The translations under genes and the position numbers were made by a program. Shown piece after piece: positions 24,332 through 33,968 of a stretch of 64,000 nucleotides of DNA. The notes beneath the pieces were generated by a model that searched no databases, was not told the DNA's origin, and saw only the letters and a list, made by a program, of their open reading frames with translations. Numbering within the stretch: the first letter of the stretch is position 1; every line of letters begins with the position of its first letter. The stretch comes from an uncultured Tateyamaria sp. (lineage in GTDB: Bacteria > Pseudomonadota > Alphaproteobacteria > Rhodobacterales > Rhodobacteraceae). The stretch covers positions 682,001 to 746,000 of the forward strand of contig NZ_CANNDS010000001.1 of assembly GCF_947503415.1 (NCBI RefSeq), in the 5' to 3' direction.

Positions 24332-25594
24332 ATGGATGACATGTTCAAACCATCCCGGCGGGCCTTCCTTCGCGGCTCTGCCGCCGTGGCCGCCGGATCT
24401 GTCGCGGGGGCGGCATCGGCCAGCGGACCCGACCCGCTGATCACCGAATTGCAGGACTGGGCCAGCTACACCGGCGTGGGCGTTGACGAAACACCCTATG
24501 GCATGCCCATCAGCTTCGAGAGCCACGTGGTGCGCCGCAATGTCGAGTGGCTGACCGCCTCGCCCATCTCGTCCATCAACTTCACCCCGATCCATGCGCT
24601 GGACGGCACGATCACGCCGCAAGGCTGCGCGTTCGAACGGCACCACTCGGGTGCGATCGAGCTGTCGAAGCCGGACTACCGTCTGATGATCAACGGCCTC
24701 GTCGATCAACCGTTGGTCTTTACCTATGACGACCTGATGCGCTTCCCGCGCGAAAACCACGTCTATTTCTGCGAATGCGCCGCCAATACCGGCATGGAAT
24801 GGGCAGGTGCACAGCTGAACGGGGTGCAGTTCACCCACGGCATGATCCACAATATGGAATATACCGGCGTGCCCCTGCGGACCCTGCTGAAAGAGGCGGG
24901 CGCGGATATCTCATCCGACAAATGGGTCTATGTCGAAGGCGCAGATGCGTCCTCGAACGGCAGGTCCATCCCGATGGAAAAGGCGCTCGATGACGTGCTG
25001 GTGGCGTTCAAGGCCAATGGTGAGGCGTTGCGCATGGAACATGGCTATCCCGTCCGGCTGGTCGTGCCGGGCTGGGAAGGCAACATGTGGGTCAAGTGGC
25101 TGCGCCGCATCGAAGTGACCGACATGGCTGTCGAAAGCCGCGAGGAAACCAGCAAGTACACCGACGTGCTGGAGGATGGCACGGCGCGCAAGTGGACGTG
25201 GGAGATGGACGCCAAATCCGTCATCACCTCGCCCAGCCCGCAGATGCCGATCACTCATGGCAAGGGGCCGCTGGTCGTCTCGGGCCTCGCGTGGTCCGGT
25301 CACGGCAAGATCACCCGCGTGGACGTGTCCAAGGATGGCGGCATCACATGGGAAACGGCCCGTCTCGGCAAGCAGGGAGACACCAAGGCGCTCACCCGCT
25401 TCTACCTCGATATGGACTGGGACGGCGCGCCAATGCTGCTGCAATCCCGCGCCATGGACGACACCGGATATGTGCAGCCCACCAAAGAGCAATTGCGCGA
25501 ACAGCGGGGCGAGAACTCCGTCTATCACAACAACTGTATCCAGACATGGTACGTGAATGCAGAAGGGATCGCAGAGAATGTCGAAGTCTCCTAA
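24332..25594 (+). CDS. soxC: Sulfane dehydrogenase molybdopterin subunit SoxC
   Basis: A 420-residue protein of the sulfite-oxidase family with a twin-arginine signal ([17 protein letters not shown]). The molybdenum-ligand cysteine lies in [14 protein letters not shown], with downstream motifs [13 protein letters not shown] and [21 protein letters not shown]; the dimerisation domain closes the protein. It pairs with the diheme cytochrome SoxD to oxidise the sulfane sulfur still bound to SoxY. Its stop lies within the start of soxD. Presence of soxCD means complete oxidation of thiosulfate without sulfur-globule deposition. Confidence 0.97.
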   Translation: MDDMFKPSRRAFLRGSAAVAAGSVAGAASASGPDPLITELQDWASYTGVGVDETPYGMPISFESHVVRRNVEWLTASPISSINFTPIHALDGTITPQGCAFERHHSGAIELSKPDYRLMINGLVDQPLVFTYDDLMRFPRENHVYFCECAANTGMEWAGAQLNGVQFTHGMIHNMEYTGVPLRTLLKEAGADISSDKWVYVEGADASSNGRSIPMEKALDDVLVAFKANGEALRMEHGYPVRLVVPGWEGNMWVKWLRRIEVTDMAVESREETSKYTDVLEDGTARKWTWEMDAKSVITSPSPQMPITHGKGPLVVSGLAWSGHGKITRVDVSKDGGITWETARLGKQGDTKALTRFYLDMDWDGAPMLLQSRAMDDTGYVQPTKEQLREQRGENSVYHNNCIQTWYVNAEGIAENVEVS

Positions 25595-26876
25595 CTTCCT
25601 TATCCCCGCGCTTGGCGGTACGGCCCTTGTCCTTGGGGCGGCCTTTGCCCTGATGAACCGCGACTATGCGGCCGACAAGATCGACACGCTTGAAACCCGT
25701 GTGGAACAGGTGTCGGCACAAGCCACCAGCGCCACCGAAAAGGCCAGGGCCGAAGCCGCCCGCGCCGCTGAGCTGGAACAGCAAGTGGCCGAGATACAGG
25801 CCGTGGCGTCTGGCGGTCTGATCGCAGAACCTGCACCCGATGCCGATGGCCGCTACGGTCTGGGCCGCGCGGCCCTGCCCGAAGAGATCGCGGCATGGGA
25901 CGTGGACGTCCTGCCCGATGGTCGTGGCCTGCCCGAGGGCAGCGGCGATGTGTGGACCGGCGAAGAAGTCTTTGTCGACAATTGCGCCTCCTGCCACGGC
26001 GACTTTGCCGAAGGGGTCGATAATTGGCCCGTGCTTGCAGGCGGTTTCGATACCTTGGCCGACAAGGATCCGGTGAAGACCGTGGGCAGCTACTGGCCCT
26101 ATCTCTCGACCGTCTGGGACTACGTGCACCGCTCCATGCCCTTCGGCGGGGCAGGCACGCTCACCAATGATGAGACCTACGCCATTGTCGCCTACATCCT
26201 CTACTCCAACGACATGGTGGATGATGATTTCGTGCTCAGCCGCGAAACCTTCACAGACGTCGAAATGCACAACGCAGATGGCTTTGTCGTCGATGACCGG
26301 GCGCAGACAGAATATGCCGAATGGCGCACCGAACCCTGCATGGAAAACTGCAAGGACGAGGTCGAGATCACCATGCGCTCCGTCTTTCTGGTGGAAACAC
26401 CGCCCGAGGGGGGGTCGAACTCCATCATGAACCCCGCCAAGGTCGACGATCTGCCCTCCTTCACCGCGGACGGCCCCTCTTTCATCCCGGCGGCGGCACC
26501 CAAACCTATAGAGGCGCCTGCACCCGAGGCGACACAAACCGCCGCAACCGACGACGACGCGATGCTGAAACACGGGGAAAAGGTGTTCAAGAAATGCGCC
26601 GCCTGTCACGCCGTGGGGGACGGTGCCAAGAACAAGGTTGGACCGCAGCTGAACGGTGTCATGGGCCGGACCATGGGGTCGGTCGAAGGGTTCAAGTATT
26701 CCAACGGATTTGCCGAAGCGAACGCCGAGGGCAAGACCTGGACCCCCGAAGAAATGGCCGCCTTCCTGGCCAAGCCCAAAACCTACATGAAAGGCACCAA
26801 AATGGCCTTTGCCGGGCTGAAGAAGGACGAGGATCTGGCAGCGATCAACGCCTATCTGGCGAGCTTCGGGAACTGA
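25578..26876 (+). CDS. soxD: Sulfane dehydrogenase diheme cytochrome SoxD
   Basis: A 432-residue exported cytochrome. The N-terminus has a single hydrophobic helix (residues about 7-25) and then an Ala/Glu-rich coiled-coil-like segment (to about 75). Two c-type domains follow: CASCHGDF near residue 137 and [25 protein letters not shown] in the C-terminal mitochondrial-type domain. An acidic/proline-rich linker ([15 protein letters not shown]) joins them. It accepts electrons from SoxC. The start ATG 25578 overlaps soxC by 17 bp. Confidence 0.95.
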   Translation: MSKSPNFLIPALGGTALVLGAAFALMNRDYAADKIDTLETRVEQVSAQATSATEKARAEAARAAELEQQVAEIQAVASGGLIAEPAPDADGRYGLGRAALPEEIAAWDVDVLPDGRGLPEGSGDVWTGEEVFVDNCASCHGDFAEGVDNWPVLAGGFDTLADKDPVKTVGSYWPYLSTVWDYVHRSMPFGGAGTLTNDETYAIVAYILYSNDMVDDDFVLSRETFTDVEMHNADGFVVDDRAQTEYAEWRTEPCMENCKDEVEITMRSVFLVETPPEGGSNSIMNPAKVDDLPSFTADGPSFIPAAAPKPIEAPAPEATQTAATDDDAMLKHGEKVFKKCAACHAVGDGAKNKVGPQLNGVMGRTMGSVEGFKYSNGFAEANAEGKTWTPEEMAAFLAKPKTYMKGTKMAFAGLKKDEDLAAINAYLASFGN

Positions 26877-26881
26877 CGGCC

Positions 26882-27586
26882 ATGCGGTCCGTGTTCAAAT
26901 ACCTCGCGGTCGCATCGCTGCTCGGCCTGCCCATCGCGGGCCACGCCGACACCGGCGACGCAGAGGCGGGCGAAAAGGTGTTCCAGCAGTGCAAGGGCTG
27001 CCATCAGGTCGGCGCGGGGGCCAAGCACCGCAGCGGGCCGCACCTGAACGGCCTGTTCGGGCGCAAGGCCGCGAGCCTTGACGACTTCCGCTATTCCAAA
27101 AGTTTCCAGCGCGCAGGCGCAGGCGGGCTGGAATGGCACGCCGACACACTGGACGTGTTTCTGGAAAACCCGCGCGCCATGGCGAGCGGCACGCGGATGA
27201 GCTTTCGAGGCATCAAAAACGCCGATGATCGCGCAAACCTGATCGTCTACCTGCGCACCTTCTCAGACGATCCCGCAAACATCCCCGAGGCGGATCCAAC
27301 CGCCCAAGCGCTGGACCATGACCTCGACCCGGCCATTCTGGCGCTCAAAGGTGACCCGGAATACGGCGAGTACCTGAGCGGCGAATGCACCACCTGCCAT
27401 CAAGCCGCCGGTGGTGATGACGGCATCCCGTCGATCACGCTTTGGCCCGAGGATCAGTTCGTCGTGGCCATGCACGCCTACAAGACCAAGCAACGCAATC
27501 ACCCGGTCATGCAGATGATCGCCGGGCGGCTGGGCGATGACGAAATTGCGGCCCTCGCCGCGTATTTCAAAGACCTCGAAAACTGA
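26882..27586 (+). CDS. soxE: Diheme c-type cytochrome SoxE
   Basis: A 234-residue exported diheme cytochrome: signal peptide to about residue 22, CKGCHQVGAGAKHRSGPHLNGLFGR in the first domain and CTTCHQAAGGDDGIPSI in the second. It is the SoxE component that pairs with the flavoprotein SoxF; together they resemble the flavocytochrome c sulfide dehydrogenase (FccAB). soxF begins 24 bp downstream. Confidence 0.92.
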   Translation: MRSVFKYLAVASLLGLPIAGHADTGDAEAGEKVFQQCKGCHQVGAGAKHRSGPHLNGLFGRKAASLDDFRYSKSFQRAGAGGLEWHADTLDVFLENPRAMASGTRMSFRGIKNADDRANLIVYLRTFSDDPANIPEADPTAQALDHDLDPAILALKGDPEYGEYLSGECTTCHQAAGGDDGIPSITLWPEDQFVVAMHAYKTKQRNHPVMQMIAGRLGDDEIAALAAYFKDLEN

Positions 27587-27610
27587 GGCAACCCTAGGGA
27601 GGAGACTGAC

Positions 27611-28879
27611 ATGACACTGAACAGAAGGACGTTCCTTGGCGCATCTGCCGTGGCCGCCGCGACGCTCGCAGCGCCGATGGTACGGGCCCAAGGCAAACCG
27701 CGCGTCGTCGTGATCGGCGGCGGTGCAGGTGGGGCCACGGCCGCGCGCTACATCGCCAAGGACAGCAAGGGGGACGTTGATGTCACCCTGATCGAACCCA
27801 CGCGCACATACTATACCTGCTTCTTCTCGAACCTGTATCTGGGCGGCATCAAGGACATTGATGATCTGGGCCACAGCTATGGTGGTCTGGCCGCAGGCGG
27901 CGTGAACGTGGTGCATGACTGGGCCGTGGGCGTGGACCGCGATGCCAAGACCGTCACCCTCGCCGGGGGTGGGTCGCTGCCCTATGACAAGCTGATCCTG
28001 TCGCCCGGCATCGACTTTGTCGACGGCGCTGTAAGTGGCTGGGACCTGTCGGCCCAGAACGCAATGCCACATGCCTACAAGGGCGGGTCGCAAACCGAAC
28101 TGCTCAAGGCGCAGCTCAAGGCGATGCCCGAAGGCGGCACCTTCGCCATGGTGGCCCCGCCCAACCCCTATCGCTGCCCCCCAGGCCCCTACGAACGGGT
28201 GTCGATGGTCGCGCACTATCTCAAGGCCAACAATCCGACGGCCAAGATCATCGTCGCCGACCCCAAGCCGAAATTCTCGAAAATGGCACTGTTCCAGGAA
28301 GGCTGGAACAACCACTACGCGGGTATGGTGGATTGGATCGGTGAGGACTTTGGCGGTGGCGAAGTGTCCGTGGACCCCGCGACCATGACCGTGACCATCG
28401 ACGGCGAAGAGACCAAGGTGGATGTCTGCAACGTGATCCCCGCCATGAAAGCGGGCCGCATTGCCGAAATCGCTGGTGTGACCGATGGCAACTGGGCCCC
28501 TGTCAACGCCGCCGACATGTCAAGCAAGGCCGACCCGGATATCTACGTTCTGGGCGACGCCAGCCAGCAGGGCGATATGCCCAAATCCGGCTTCTCGGCC
28601 AACAGTCAGGCCAAGGTCTGCGCCAACGCCGTGCGCGGCGCGCTGACCGGGTCCAAGGTGTTCCCGGCCAAGTTCTCGAACACGTGCTGGTCGCTCATTG
28701 ACGCCAATGACGGGGTCAAGGTGGGCGCGACGTATGAGGCGACGGACGAAAAGATCGCCAAGGTCGATGGCTTCATCTCGCAGACCGGTGAAACATCGGA
28801 CGTGCGCAAAGCCACCTACGAGGAATCCGAAGGCTGGTACGCGGGCATCACCGCCGACATGTTCGGCGCGTCTGTCTGA
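27611..28879 (+). CDS. soxF: Sulfide-dehydrogenase-like flavoprotein SoxF
   Basis: A 422-residue flavoprotein with a twin-arginine signal (LNRRTFLGASAVAAATL), the FAD-binding fold VVVIGGGAGGATAARYI, a redox-active cysteine in TYYTCFFSN and the C-terminal domain of flavocytochrome c sulfide dehydrogenases (GKVFPAKFSNTCWSLI). In Paracoccus SoxF has sulfide dehydrogenase activity and raises Sox rates with SoxE as electron acceptor. An inverted-repeat hairpin follows the stop. Confidence 0.94.
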   Translation: MTLNRRTFLGASAVAAATLAAPMVRAQGKPRVVVIGGGAGGATAARYIAKDSKGDVDVTLIEPTRTYYTCFFSNLYLGGIKDIDDLGHSYGGLAAGGVNVVHDWAVGVDRDAKTVTLAGGGSLPYDKLILSPGIDFVDGAVSGWDLSAQNAMPHAYKGGSQTELLKAQLKAMPEGGTFAMVAPPNPYRCPPGPYERVSMVAHYLKANNPTAKIIVADPKPKFSKMALFQEGWNNHYAGMVDWIGEDFGGGEVSVDPATMTVTIDGEETKVDVCNVIPAMKAGRIAEIAGVTDGNWAPVNAADMSSKADPDIYVLGDASQQGDMPKSGFSANSQAKVCANAVRGALTGSKVFPAKFSNTCWSLIDANDGVKVGATYEATDEKIAKVDGFISQTGETSDVRKATYEESEGWYAGITADMFGASV

Positions 28880-28885
28880 TACCGC

Positions 28886-28917
28886 GGCGGGGCCTTGATA
28901 CTTCTCAAGGCCCCGCC
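28886..28917 (+). terminator. Strong hairpin after soxF
   Basis: A perfect 13-bp stem (GGCGGGGCCTTGA/TCAAGGCCCCGCC) with a 6-nt loop lies 7 bp after the soxF stop. There is no T-run, so it is more likely an mRNA 3'-end stabiliser or weak terminator before the DUF302-hemA pair. Confidence 0.55.
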
Positions 28918-28958
28918 CGCACATGCGTGCAATTCTGCGGCATGATCAGGAGGATAAG

Positions 28959-29387
28959 ATGAAACAGACCATTCTTGCCGTGACCCTCGGCCTCGCCGGT
29001 GCCGCCCACGCAGACAGCCCCATCGTGGTGCCCTATGACGGGTCATTCGATGATGCGACCTTTGCGGTCGAAAGCGCCATTGTCGGTCAGGGGCTGGTGA
29101 TCGACTATGTCAGCCATGTGGGCGACATGCTGAACCGGACGGGTGCGGATGTGGGCAGCGACACGCAGCTTTTCGACAATGCAGACATCTTCATCTTTTG
29201 CTCAGCCGTTGTGTCACGCGAGGTGATGGAAGCCGATCCGATGAACATCGCCCACTGCCCCTATGGCATCTTCGTCGCCGAACGGGACGGAGAGGTGATG
29301 GTGGGCTACCGCGACTACCCCGACGGCGAGATGCAGAAAGTACAGGCGCTGCTGGCCGACATCGTCGCCGACGCCGTGGAGAACTGA
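28959..29387 (+). CDS. DUF302-family periplasmic protein
   Basis: A 142-residue exported protein: signal peptide to about residue 18, then a single DUF302 domain ([33 protein letters not shown] ... [27 protein letters not shown]). The function of DUF302 is unknown; several members sit in sulfur or nitrogen redox loci. The start ATG 28959 has GGAGG upstream. Its stop overlaps the hemA start (TGATG), so the pair is translated together at the end of the sox operon. Confidence 0.85.
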   Translation: MKQTILAVTLGLAGAAHADSPIVVPYDGSFDDATFAVESAIVGQGLVIDYVSHVGDMLNRTGADVGSDTQLFDNADIFIFCSAVVSREVMEADPMNIAHCPYGIFVAERDGEVMVGYRDYPDGEMQKVQALLADIVADAVEN

Positions 29388-30604
29388 TGAACTACACCGC
29401 CTTTTTCCGGTCCGAACTGGACTCCCTGCGCGACAGCGGCAACTACCGCGATTTTGCTGAACTCGAACGCCGTCGCGGCGCCTTCCCATCCGCCACGTGC
29501 CACAACGGCCCGGGTGAGGTGACGATCTGGTGCTCCAACGACTATTTGGGCATGGGCCAGCACCCCGTTGTGCTGGATGCCATGCACGAGGCGCTCGACC
29601 GGACGGGGGCGGGCGCCGGGGGCACGCGCAACATTTCGGGCACCACCCATGACCACGTGCTGCTCGAGGCGGAACTGGCCGACCTCCACGACAAAGAGGC
29701 GGCGCTGCTGTTCACGTCCGGCTACGTGTCGAACTGGGCAGCCCTTGGCACTTTGGGCGCACGGATACCCGGGCTGACAATCCTGTCCGATGCCCTCAAC
29801 CACGCGTCCATGATCGAAGGGATCCGGCATTCCAAAGCCGCGCGGGTGATCTGGAAGCACAACGATGTGGCCGATCTCGAGGCAAAGCTGGCCGCCCTGC
29901 CCCCTGATGCGCCCAAACTGATCGCCTTCGAATCCGTCTATTCCATGGACGGCGACATCGCCCCCATCGCCGAAATCTGTGATCTGGCAGATCGCTACAA
30001 CGCCATGACCTACCTGGACGAGGTGCACGCCGTTGGCCTTTACGGCCCGCATGGTGGGGGCATTGCGGAACGCGAAGGCCTTATGGACCGGCTGACCGTG
30101 ATCGAAGGCACACTTGGCAAGGCCTTTGGCGTGATGGGCGGGTATATCGCGGCCTCCGCCGAGATTTGCGACTTCGTCCGGTCCTTTGCCAGCGGGTTCA
30201 TCTTTACAACCGCCCTGCCGCCCGCCGTGGCCGCCGGTGCTGCGGCGTCAATCAGACACCTCAAAACCAGCACATCGGAACGCAGCGCACATCGAGCCCG
30301 CGTGGCTGACGTGCGTGCGCGCCTCGACGCGATCGGCCTGCCGCATATCGACAATCCCAGCCACATCATCCCGGTGATGGTCGGCGACCCGGTGAAGTGC
30401 AAGTTCATCTCGGACACGCTGCTCAAGGATCACGGGATCTATATCCAGCCCATCAACTACCCGACCGTCCCCGCGGGGACAGAGCGGTTGCGCATCACAC
30501 CGTCGCCCGTGCACAGCGATGCGGATGTGGAGCGATTGGCGGCGGCACTGGAAGACCTCTGGACCCAATGCCAATTGGCGCGACGCCCCATGGCGGCACA
30601 GTGA
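29387..30604 (+). CDS. hemA: 5-aminolevulinate synthase (second-copy type)
   Basis: A 405-residue PLP enzyme of the alpha-oxoamine synthase family: N-terminal [19 protein letters not shown], substrate segment [39 protein letters not shown] and the Schiff-base lysine in [14 protein letters not shown]. It condenses glycine and succinyl-CoA, the first step of heme synthesis in alphaproteobacteria. The TGATG overlap with the DUF302 gene places it in the sox operon, where it may raise heme supply for the four Sox cytochromes; a housekeeping copy is expected elsewhere. It converges on yeeE 4 bp away. Confidence 0.95.
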   Translation: MNYTAFFRSELDSLRDSGNYRDFAELERRRGAFPSATCHNGPGEVTIWCSNDYLGMGQHPVVLDAMHEALDRTGAGAGGTRNISGTTHDHVLLEAELADLHDKEAALLFTSGYVSNWAALGTLGARIPGLTILSDALNHASMIEGIRHSKAARVIWKHNDVADLEAKLAALPPDAPKLIAFESVYSMDGDIAPIAEICDLADRYNAMTYLDEVHAVGLYGPHGGGIAEREGLMDRLTVIEGTLGKAFGVMGGYIAASAEICDFVRSFASGFIFTTALPPAVAAGAAASIRHLKTSTSERSAHRARVADVRARLDAIGLPHIDNPSHIIPVMVGDPVKCKFISDTLLKDHGIYIQPINYPTVPAGTERLRITPSPVHSDADVERLAAALEDLWTQCQLARRPMAAQ

Positions 30605-30608
30605 CGGG

Positions 30609-31676
30609 CTAGGCTGATCGCAGCAGTTTTCCCCGTGACGCCATCCAACGATGCGTACCCATGGCCCCCAGCCACATGCAGAACACGGCAACCCATGCGG
30701 TCAGCGCCATGATGGAGCCGCCCGCCATGCCAGCCCCCACGGCACAGCCACCCGCCAACATGCTGCCGAACCCCATAAGGATACCGCCGACCAGATACCG
30801 CTCCATCGGCGTATCTGCGTCAAAGCGCTGAATGCGCGCTTCGCCCTTGATCAGCGCCGTGACCAACGCGCCGACAAAAACGCCGGGAACAAGGCCCAGA
30901 CCAAAGCTGGGCGCGACCTGCGGGGCCGTGACAAGCGCCATCAGCGTGTCGGTCGACGGACCGGTAAAGGTGACGGACTGCACCGCGATCACCTCAAACG
31001 AGGCCTGCGCAATGGCATAGGTCGCGACCCACCCCAGAAAGACGGCCAGCCCTACAAAGGCCGCCGCCACAAGCTCGGAGACGGGCACACGCTCAAGACA
31101 GCCAAAGATCAGCGCCCCCACCAACGCCAACGCCGCGACACCGGTGATCACGGGCAAGCCAAGACCAAGGATCGCAGCCATGCTGCGCGTCGCGCCACCC
31201 GGCACGGTCCACAGCAACGCCATCCACTCGCGGATCGGCGACAGCGCGCCGCTCAGCGCGGCCTGGGCCACGATCGTGACGATCAGCCCCGTGACAATGG
31301 CCCGCAGATTGCCGGTGGCCGACAGAACAAGCAGGCGGCTCACACAACCGCGCGCAAGGATCATGCCCACACCGAACATCCCCCCACCGATGATCGCCCC
31401 GGACAGGCTGCCCGTCGCAGCCAACTGCCGCGCCCCGCTCAGATCAACAGCGCCCGTCATGACCGTGATTTGCACAGCCAGCAGGGCCGCGAAAAAGGCA
31501 ACAAGCCAGATCGCCAGACGCGGCCCCGCCTGCCCCTCCGCCACCTCCACGGCTGCCGCACGCAGGCAGAACCGCGCGTGCAACGCCGCGGCACCGAACA
31601 CCAATCCCACAAGCGCGCCCGCCGCGCACATTACTGCCGGATCGCCAAATCGGTCTATCAGGCTTTCCATGTCCAT
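30609..31676 (-). CDS. YeeE/YedE-family transporter (second copy)
   Basis: A 355-residue membrane protein of about ten hydrophobic segments with family cysteine motifs HARFCLRAAAVEV, ILARGCVSRLLVLSATGNLR and LAGGCAVGAGMAGGS. It is only distantly like the SoxT-like protein at 16935, so the locus carries two such transporters of different branches. The start at 31676 or the next methionine (31670) cannot be separated; a GGGAG motif fits either. It is the last gene after the soxG/soxH-like pair and probably moves thiosulfate, sulfite or another sulfur compound. Confidence 0.82.
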   Translation of the reverse strand: MDMESLIDRFGDPAVMCAAGALVGLVFGAAALHARFCLRAAAVEVAEGQAGPRLAIWLVAFFAALLAVQITVMTGAVDLSGARQLAATGSLSGAIIGGGMFGVGMILARGCVSRLLVLSATGNLRAIVTGLIVTIVAQAALSGALSPIREWMALLWTVPGGATRSMAAILGLGLPVITGVAALALVGALIFGCLERVPVSELVAAAFVGLAVFLGWVATYAIAQASFEVIAVQSVTFTGPSTDTLMALVTAPQVAPSFGLGLVPGVFVGALVTALIKGEARIQRFDADTPMERYLVGGILMGFGSMLAGGCAVGAGMAGGSIMALTAWVAVFCMWLGAMGTHRWMASRGKLLRSA

Positions 31677-31757
31677 ACGCTCCCGTCTCAGACCACGTAT
31701 GCACGCAGTGACAGACCGCAGACACCTACGCCTTGACCCATCGCAAATGGCCCCGGG

Positions 31758-32699
31758 TTATTCGAATTCCATCTGCTCGAACACGCGGCCCGCATTTCTG
31801 GTGGCCAACTCCTCGAACGTGTCGAGGTGGGCATAGGCACTTTGATCGACGTAATAGGCCTCTGCCAATTCGCCGCCCGCGTCCAGATGTGCGCCCACCG
31901 CCTCGCGCAGATGGACAAGATAGTCCCGCGTGTACCGGCGCACCTGATCCATGTTGGTCGGATGCCCGTGGCCCGGAATGACGTAAGTTGCGCCAAGCGG
32001 CTCGAAACAACACTCCCATGTTTCGATCCAGTCCAGCACAATCGTGTCCTCGAAAATGGGCAGCATCCGCTCGTGAAACGCCATATCGCCTGCGATCACC
32101 AGCCCCTGTTCCGGCAACCAGACCTGCGTGTCACCGGGTCCATGCGCAGGACCAAGATGCAGGACTTCCATCCGGAACGCGCCCATCTCGATCACTTTCC
32201 TGTCCTCAAAGGTCTCTGTCGGAGGGGCGACGAAGGTTCCTTCGGCCTTGTCCCGGTTGTAGCGTTCCATGTTCTCAAGGATGCGATTGCCGCGTTCTTC
32301 GATCTCGTGCGCGGCATCCACATGAGCAAGGATCGGCACCCCCTGCTCTGCCCAGTATGAATTGCCAAGCATCGCGTGGCCCTGTCCGTTTTCATCAATG
32401 ACCAGTTTCACGAGCTGGTCCGTGATCTCCTTGATCTCGTCATGCAGCGCCTTGGCCAGCAGATACGCAGCGCCGCCATTGATCACGACGACACCGTCGC
32501 CCGTGACAATGAAGCTCAGGTTGTTGTTGTGACCACTGTTTTCGTAGGTGGGCGGCGCCGTCGCACCAATGGCCGACCAGACATGCGGGATCACCTCCAC
32601 CGGTTTTGAATACAGCAGCGACGCCGGATACTGATCCGCTATGTCCTCACTGGCAAAGGCAGGTGCAGCGCACAGAACCAATGTACATGCCCAGCGCAT
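31758..32699 (-). CDS. soxH: Metallo-beta-lactamase-fold protein, SoxH-like, with degenerate metal motif
   Basis: A 313-residue exported protein: signal peptide MRWACTLVLCAAPAFA, then an MBL fold (PPTYENSGHNNNLSFIVTGDGVVVINGG). The zinc motif HxHxDH is replaced by ENGQGH (IDENGQGHAMLGN), keeping only the last histidine, while the later LGPAHGPGD and IPGHGHPT motifs persist. Size and place match SoxH of Paracoccus, a predicted periplasmic hydrolase of unknown role. The start is ATG 32697-32699, overlapping the soxG-like stop (TGATG); an upstream GTG is less likely. It may bind fewer or different metals or act as a binding protein. Confidence 0.78.
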   Translation of the reverse strand: MRWACTLVLCAAPAFASEDIADQYPASLLYSKPVEVIPHVWSAIGATAPPTYENSGHNNNLSFIVTGDGVVVINGGAAYLLAKALHDEIKEITDQLVKLVIDENGQGHAMLGNSYWAEQGVPILAHVDAAHEIEERGNRILENMERYNRDKAEGTFVAPPTETFEDRKVIEMGAFRMEVLHLGPAHGPGDTQVWLPEQGLVIAGDMAFHERMLPIFEDTIVLDWIETWECCFEPLGATYVIPGHGHPTNMDQVRRYTRDYLVHLREAVGAHLDAGGELAEAYYVDQSAYAHLDTFEELATRNAGRVFEQMEFE

Positions 32700-33616
32700 C
32701 ACGCGGCACCCGGCAGGAACACATATCCCTCCGCATCACGATCCACACGACCCATGCCACCTTCAGGCAGATGGAAGCCGACAATCTGCATCTGCTCGGA
32801 CATGATCCGGTCAAACAGCACAGCGCGCGTGGCGGCCGCCAGATCACCATTCTGGTCCGCCCCGCTGATCCAATCGGGCTTGCGGAAGGCCACGTGGTGA
32901 TTGCCAATGGCATCGCCCAGAACCAGCGCACTGTCCGACCCGTTGCGAAGCTCGAAACTCATGTGCCCCGGCGTATGACCGGGCGAAGAGACGGCGGCAA
33001 TGCCGGGCAAAATCTCTTGCCCGTCCTCAAAGAACACAACGCTGTCCTCGATCACTTCCATCCGCCGCTTGGCACCGACCGCAAATGCGGCACGGGCATC
33101 GCCAATGGTGTTTACCGTGTCCGGATCCCACCAGTAGTCCCACTCTGCACGGCCCATCCTGTAGGTGGCATTGTAAAACAGCGGATCGTCAAATTCGTCG
33201 ATCAGCCCCCAGATGTGATCCGGATGGGCATGGGTGAATACCACGTCGGTGATGTCTTCCGGCGCCAGCTCCACCGCGTTCAAACTCTCCAGAACCGTGC
33301 CCGCGGTTGGCATGAAGTCCGGACCCGACCCGGCATCGAACAGGACGGTGCGTTCACCATCCCGGTACAGCGCCAGATTGCATTCCGGTGTCAAACGCTC
33401 GTGGGAAATACCGAAGTCTGCCAAAACGCGCTTCAGCCCATCCTGAGGCATCGGCTCAAAGATGAAATCTCCGGGAAGTATCAGGTTCCCGTCACTCACC
33501 GTCGTCAATGTCGCCTGCCCGACGCTCGCGCTGGTCACTTTGGGGAAAACGGACAAGGATGCTGCCGCAGCGGCACCGCCTTGCAAGAGGAGCGATCGTC
33601 TATTCAGCTTCACCAT
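32699..33616 (-). CDS. soxG: Metallo-beta-lactamase-fold hydrolase, SoxG-like
   Basis: A 305-residue MBL-fold protein with a twin-arginine signal (LNRRSLLLQGGAAAAAS) and an intact metal site: THAHPDHIWG, PGHTPGHMSF and LGDAIGNHH. It heads a leftward unit with the soxH-like gene and a YeeE transporter. The start ATG 33614-33616 has GAGGTGA at the right distance. A perfect ATTC-N8-GAAT repeat sits 11 bp upstream, so it probably belongs to the SoxR regulon. Size and place fit SoxG of Paracoccus; the substrate is unknown. Confidence 0.8.
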   Translation of the reverse strand: MVKLNRRSLLLQGGAAAAASLSVFPKVTSASVGQATLTTVSDGNLILPGDFIFEPMPQDGLKRVLADFGISHERLTPECNLALYRDGERTVLFDAGSGPDFMPTAGTVLESLNAVELAPEDITDVVFTHAHPDHIWGLIDEFDDPLFYNATYRMGRAEWDYWWDPDTVNTIGDARAAFAVGAKRRMEVIEDSVVFFEDGQEILPGIAAVSSPGHTPGHMSFELRNGSDSALVLGDAIGNHHVAFRKPDWISGADQNGDLAAATRAVLFDRIMSEQMQIVGFHLPEGGMGRVDRDAEGYVFLPGAA

Positions 33617-33626
33617 GTCACCTCGC

Positions 33627-33642
33627 ATTCTTTAATATGAAT
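33627..33642. promoter_or_regulatory. Perfect ATTC-N8-GAAT SoxR operator candidate upstream of soxG-like gene
   Basis: ATTC-TTTAATAT-GAAT has the same geometry as the site before soxX. It lies 11 bp from the start codon of the leftward soxG-like gene, close enough to cover the promoter or transcript start. It links this reverse operon to the forward sox genes. Confidence 0.6.
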
Positions 33643-33968
33643 ATGTAGGGAATGCCGCTTAAATGCAAGCGCTTGGTGCGTGCAGAACGTGTCCTGACAG
33701 CCGAATGTACGGCGCGGTTGACGGTGTTGCAGGGCTCACTGGTCTTCGACAGCCATACTCGGTTGTGCGAGGGTCTCAGAAATCCACTTTGACCCGCGCC
33801 AATCCGTCAACGCGAGGCACAATCGCCTGCACTGTAGCTCACATGTCCCTAGACCAACTCATCACGTCAAAGCCCCGAACATACGGCCAAGCCAAATGTT
33901 CTGAACCGCGGCTGCGCGCCCCACCTGAACAGGCGCATCCAAACGTGCACACCCCAAAATACAAAAAA
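33643..33968. other. Intergenic stretch without recognisable gene
   Basis: The 326 bp between the SoxR site and the tRNA hold no frame with a plausible ribosome-binding site or protein family. The stretch presumably carries the upstream part of the soxG promoter; no repeat or hairpin stood out. Confidence 0.4.

Noticed and set aside
30467-30480. Third GTCCCCGCGGGGAC palindrome inside hemA
   Set aside because: It encodes conserved VPAG residues, so codon choice explains it; not counted as an independent element.
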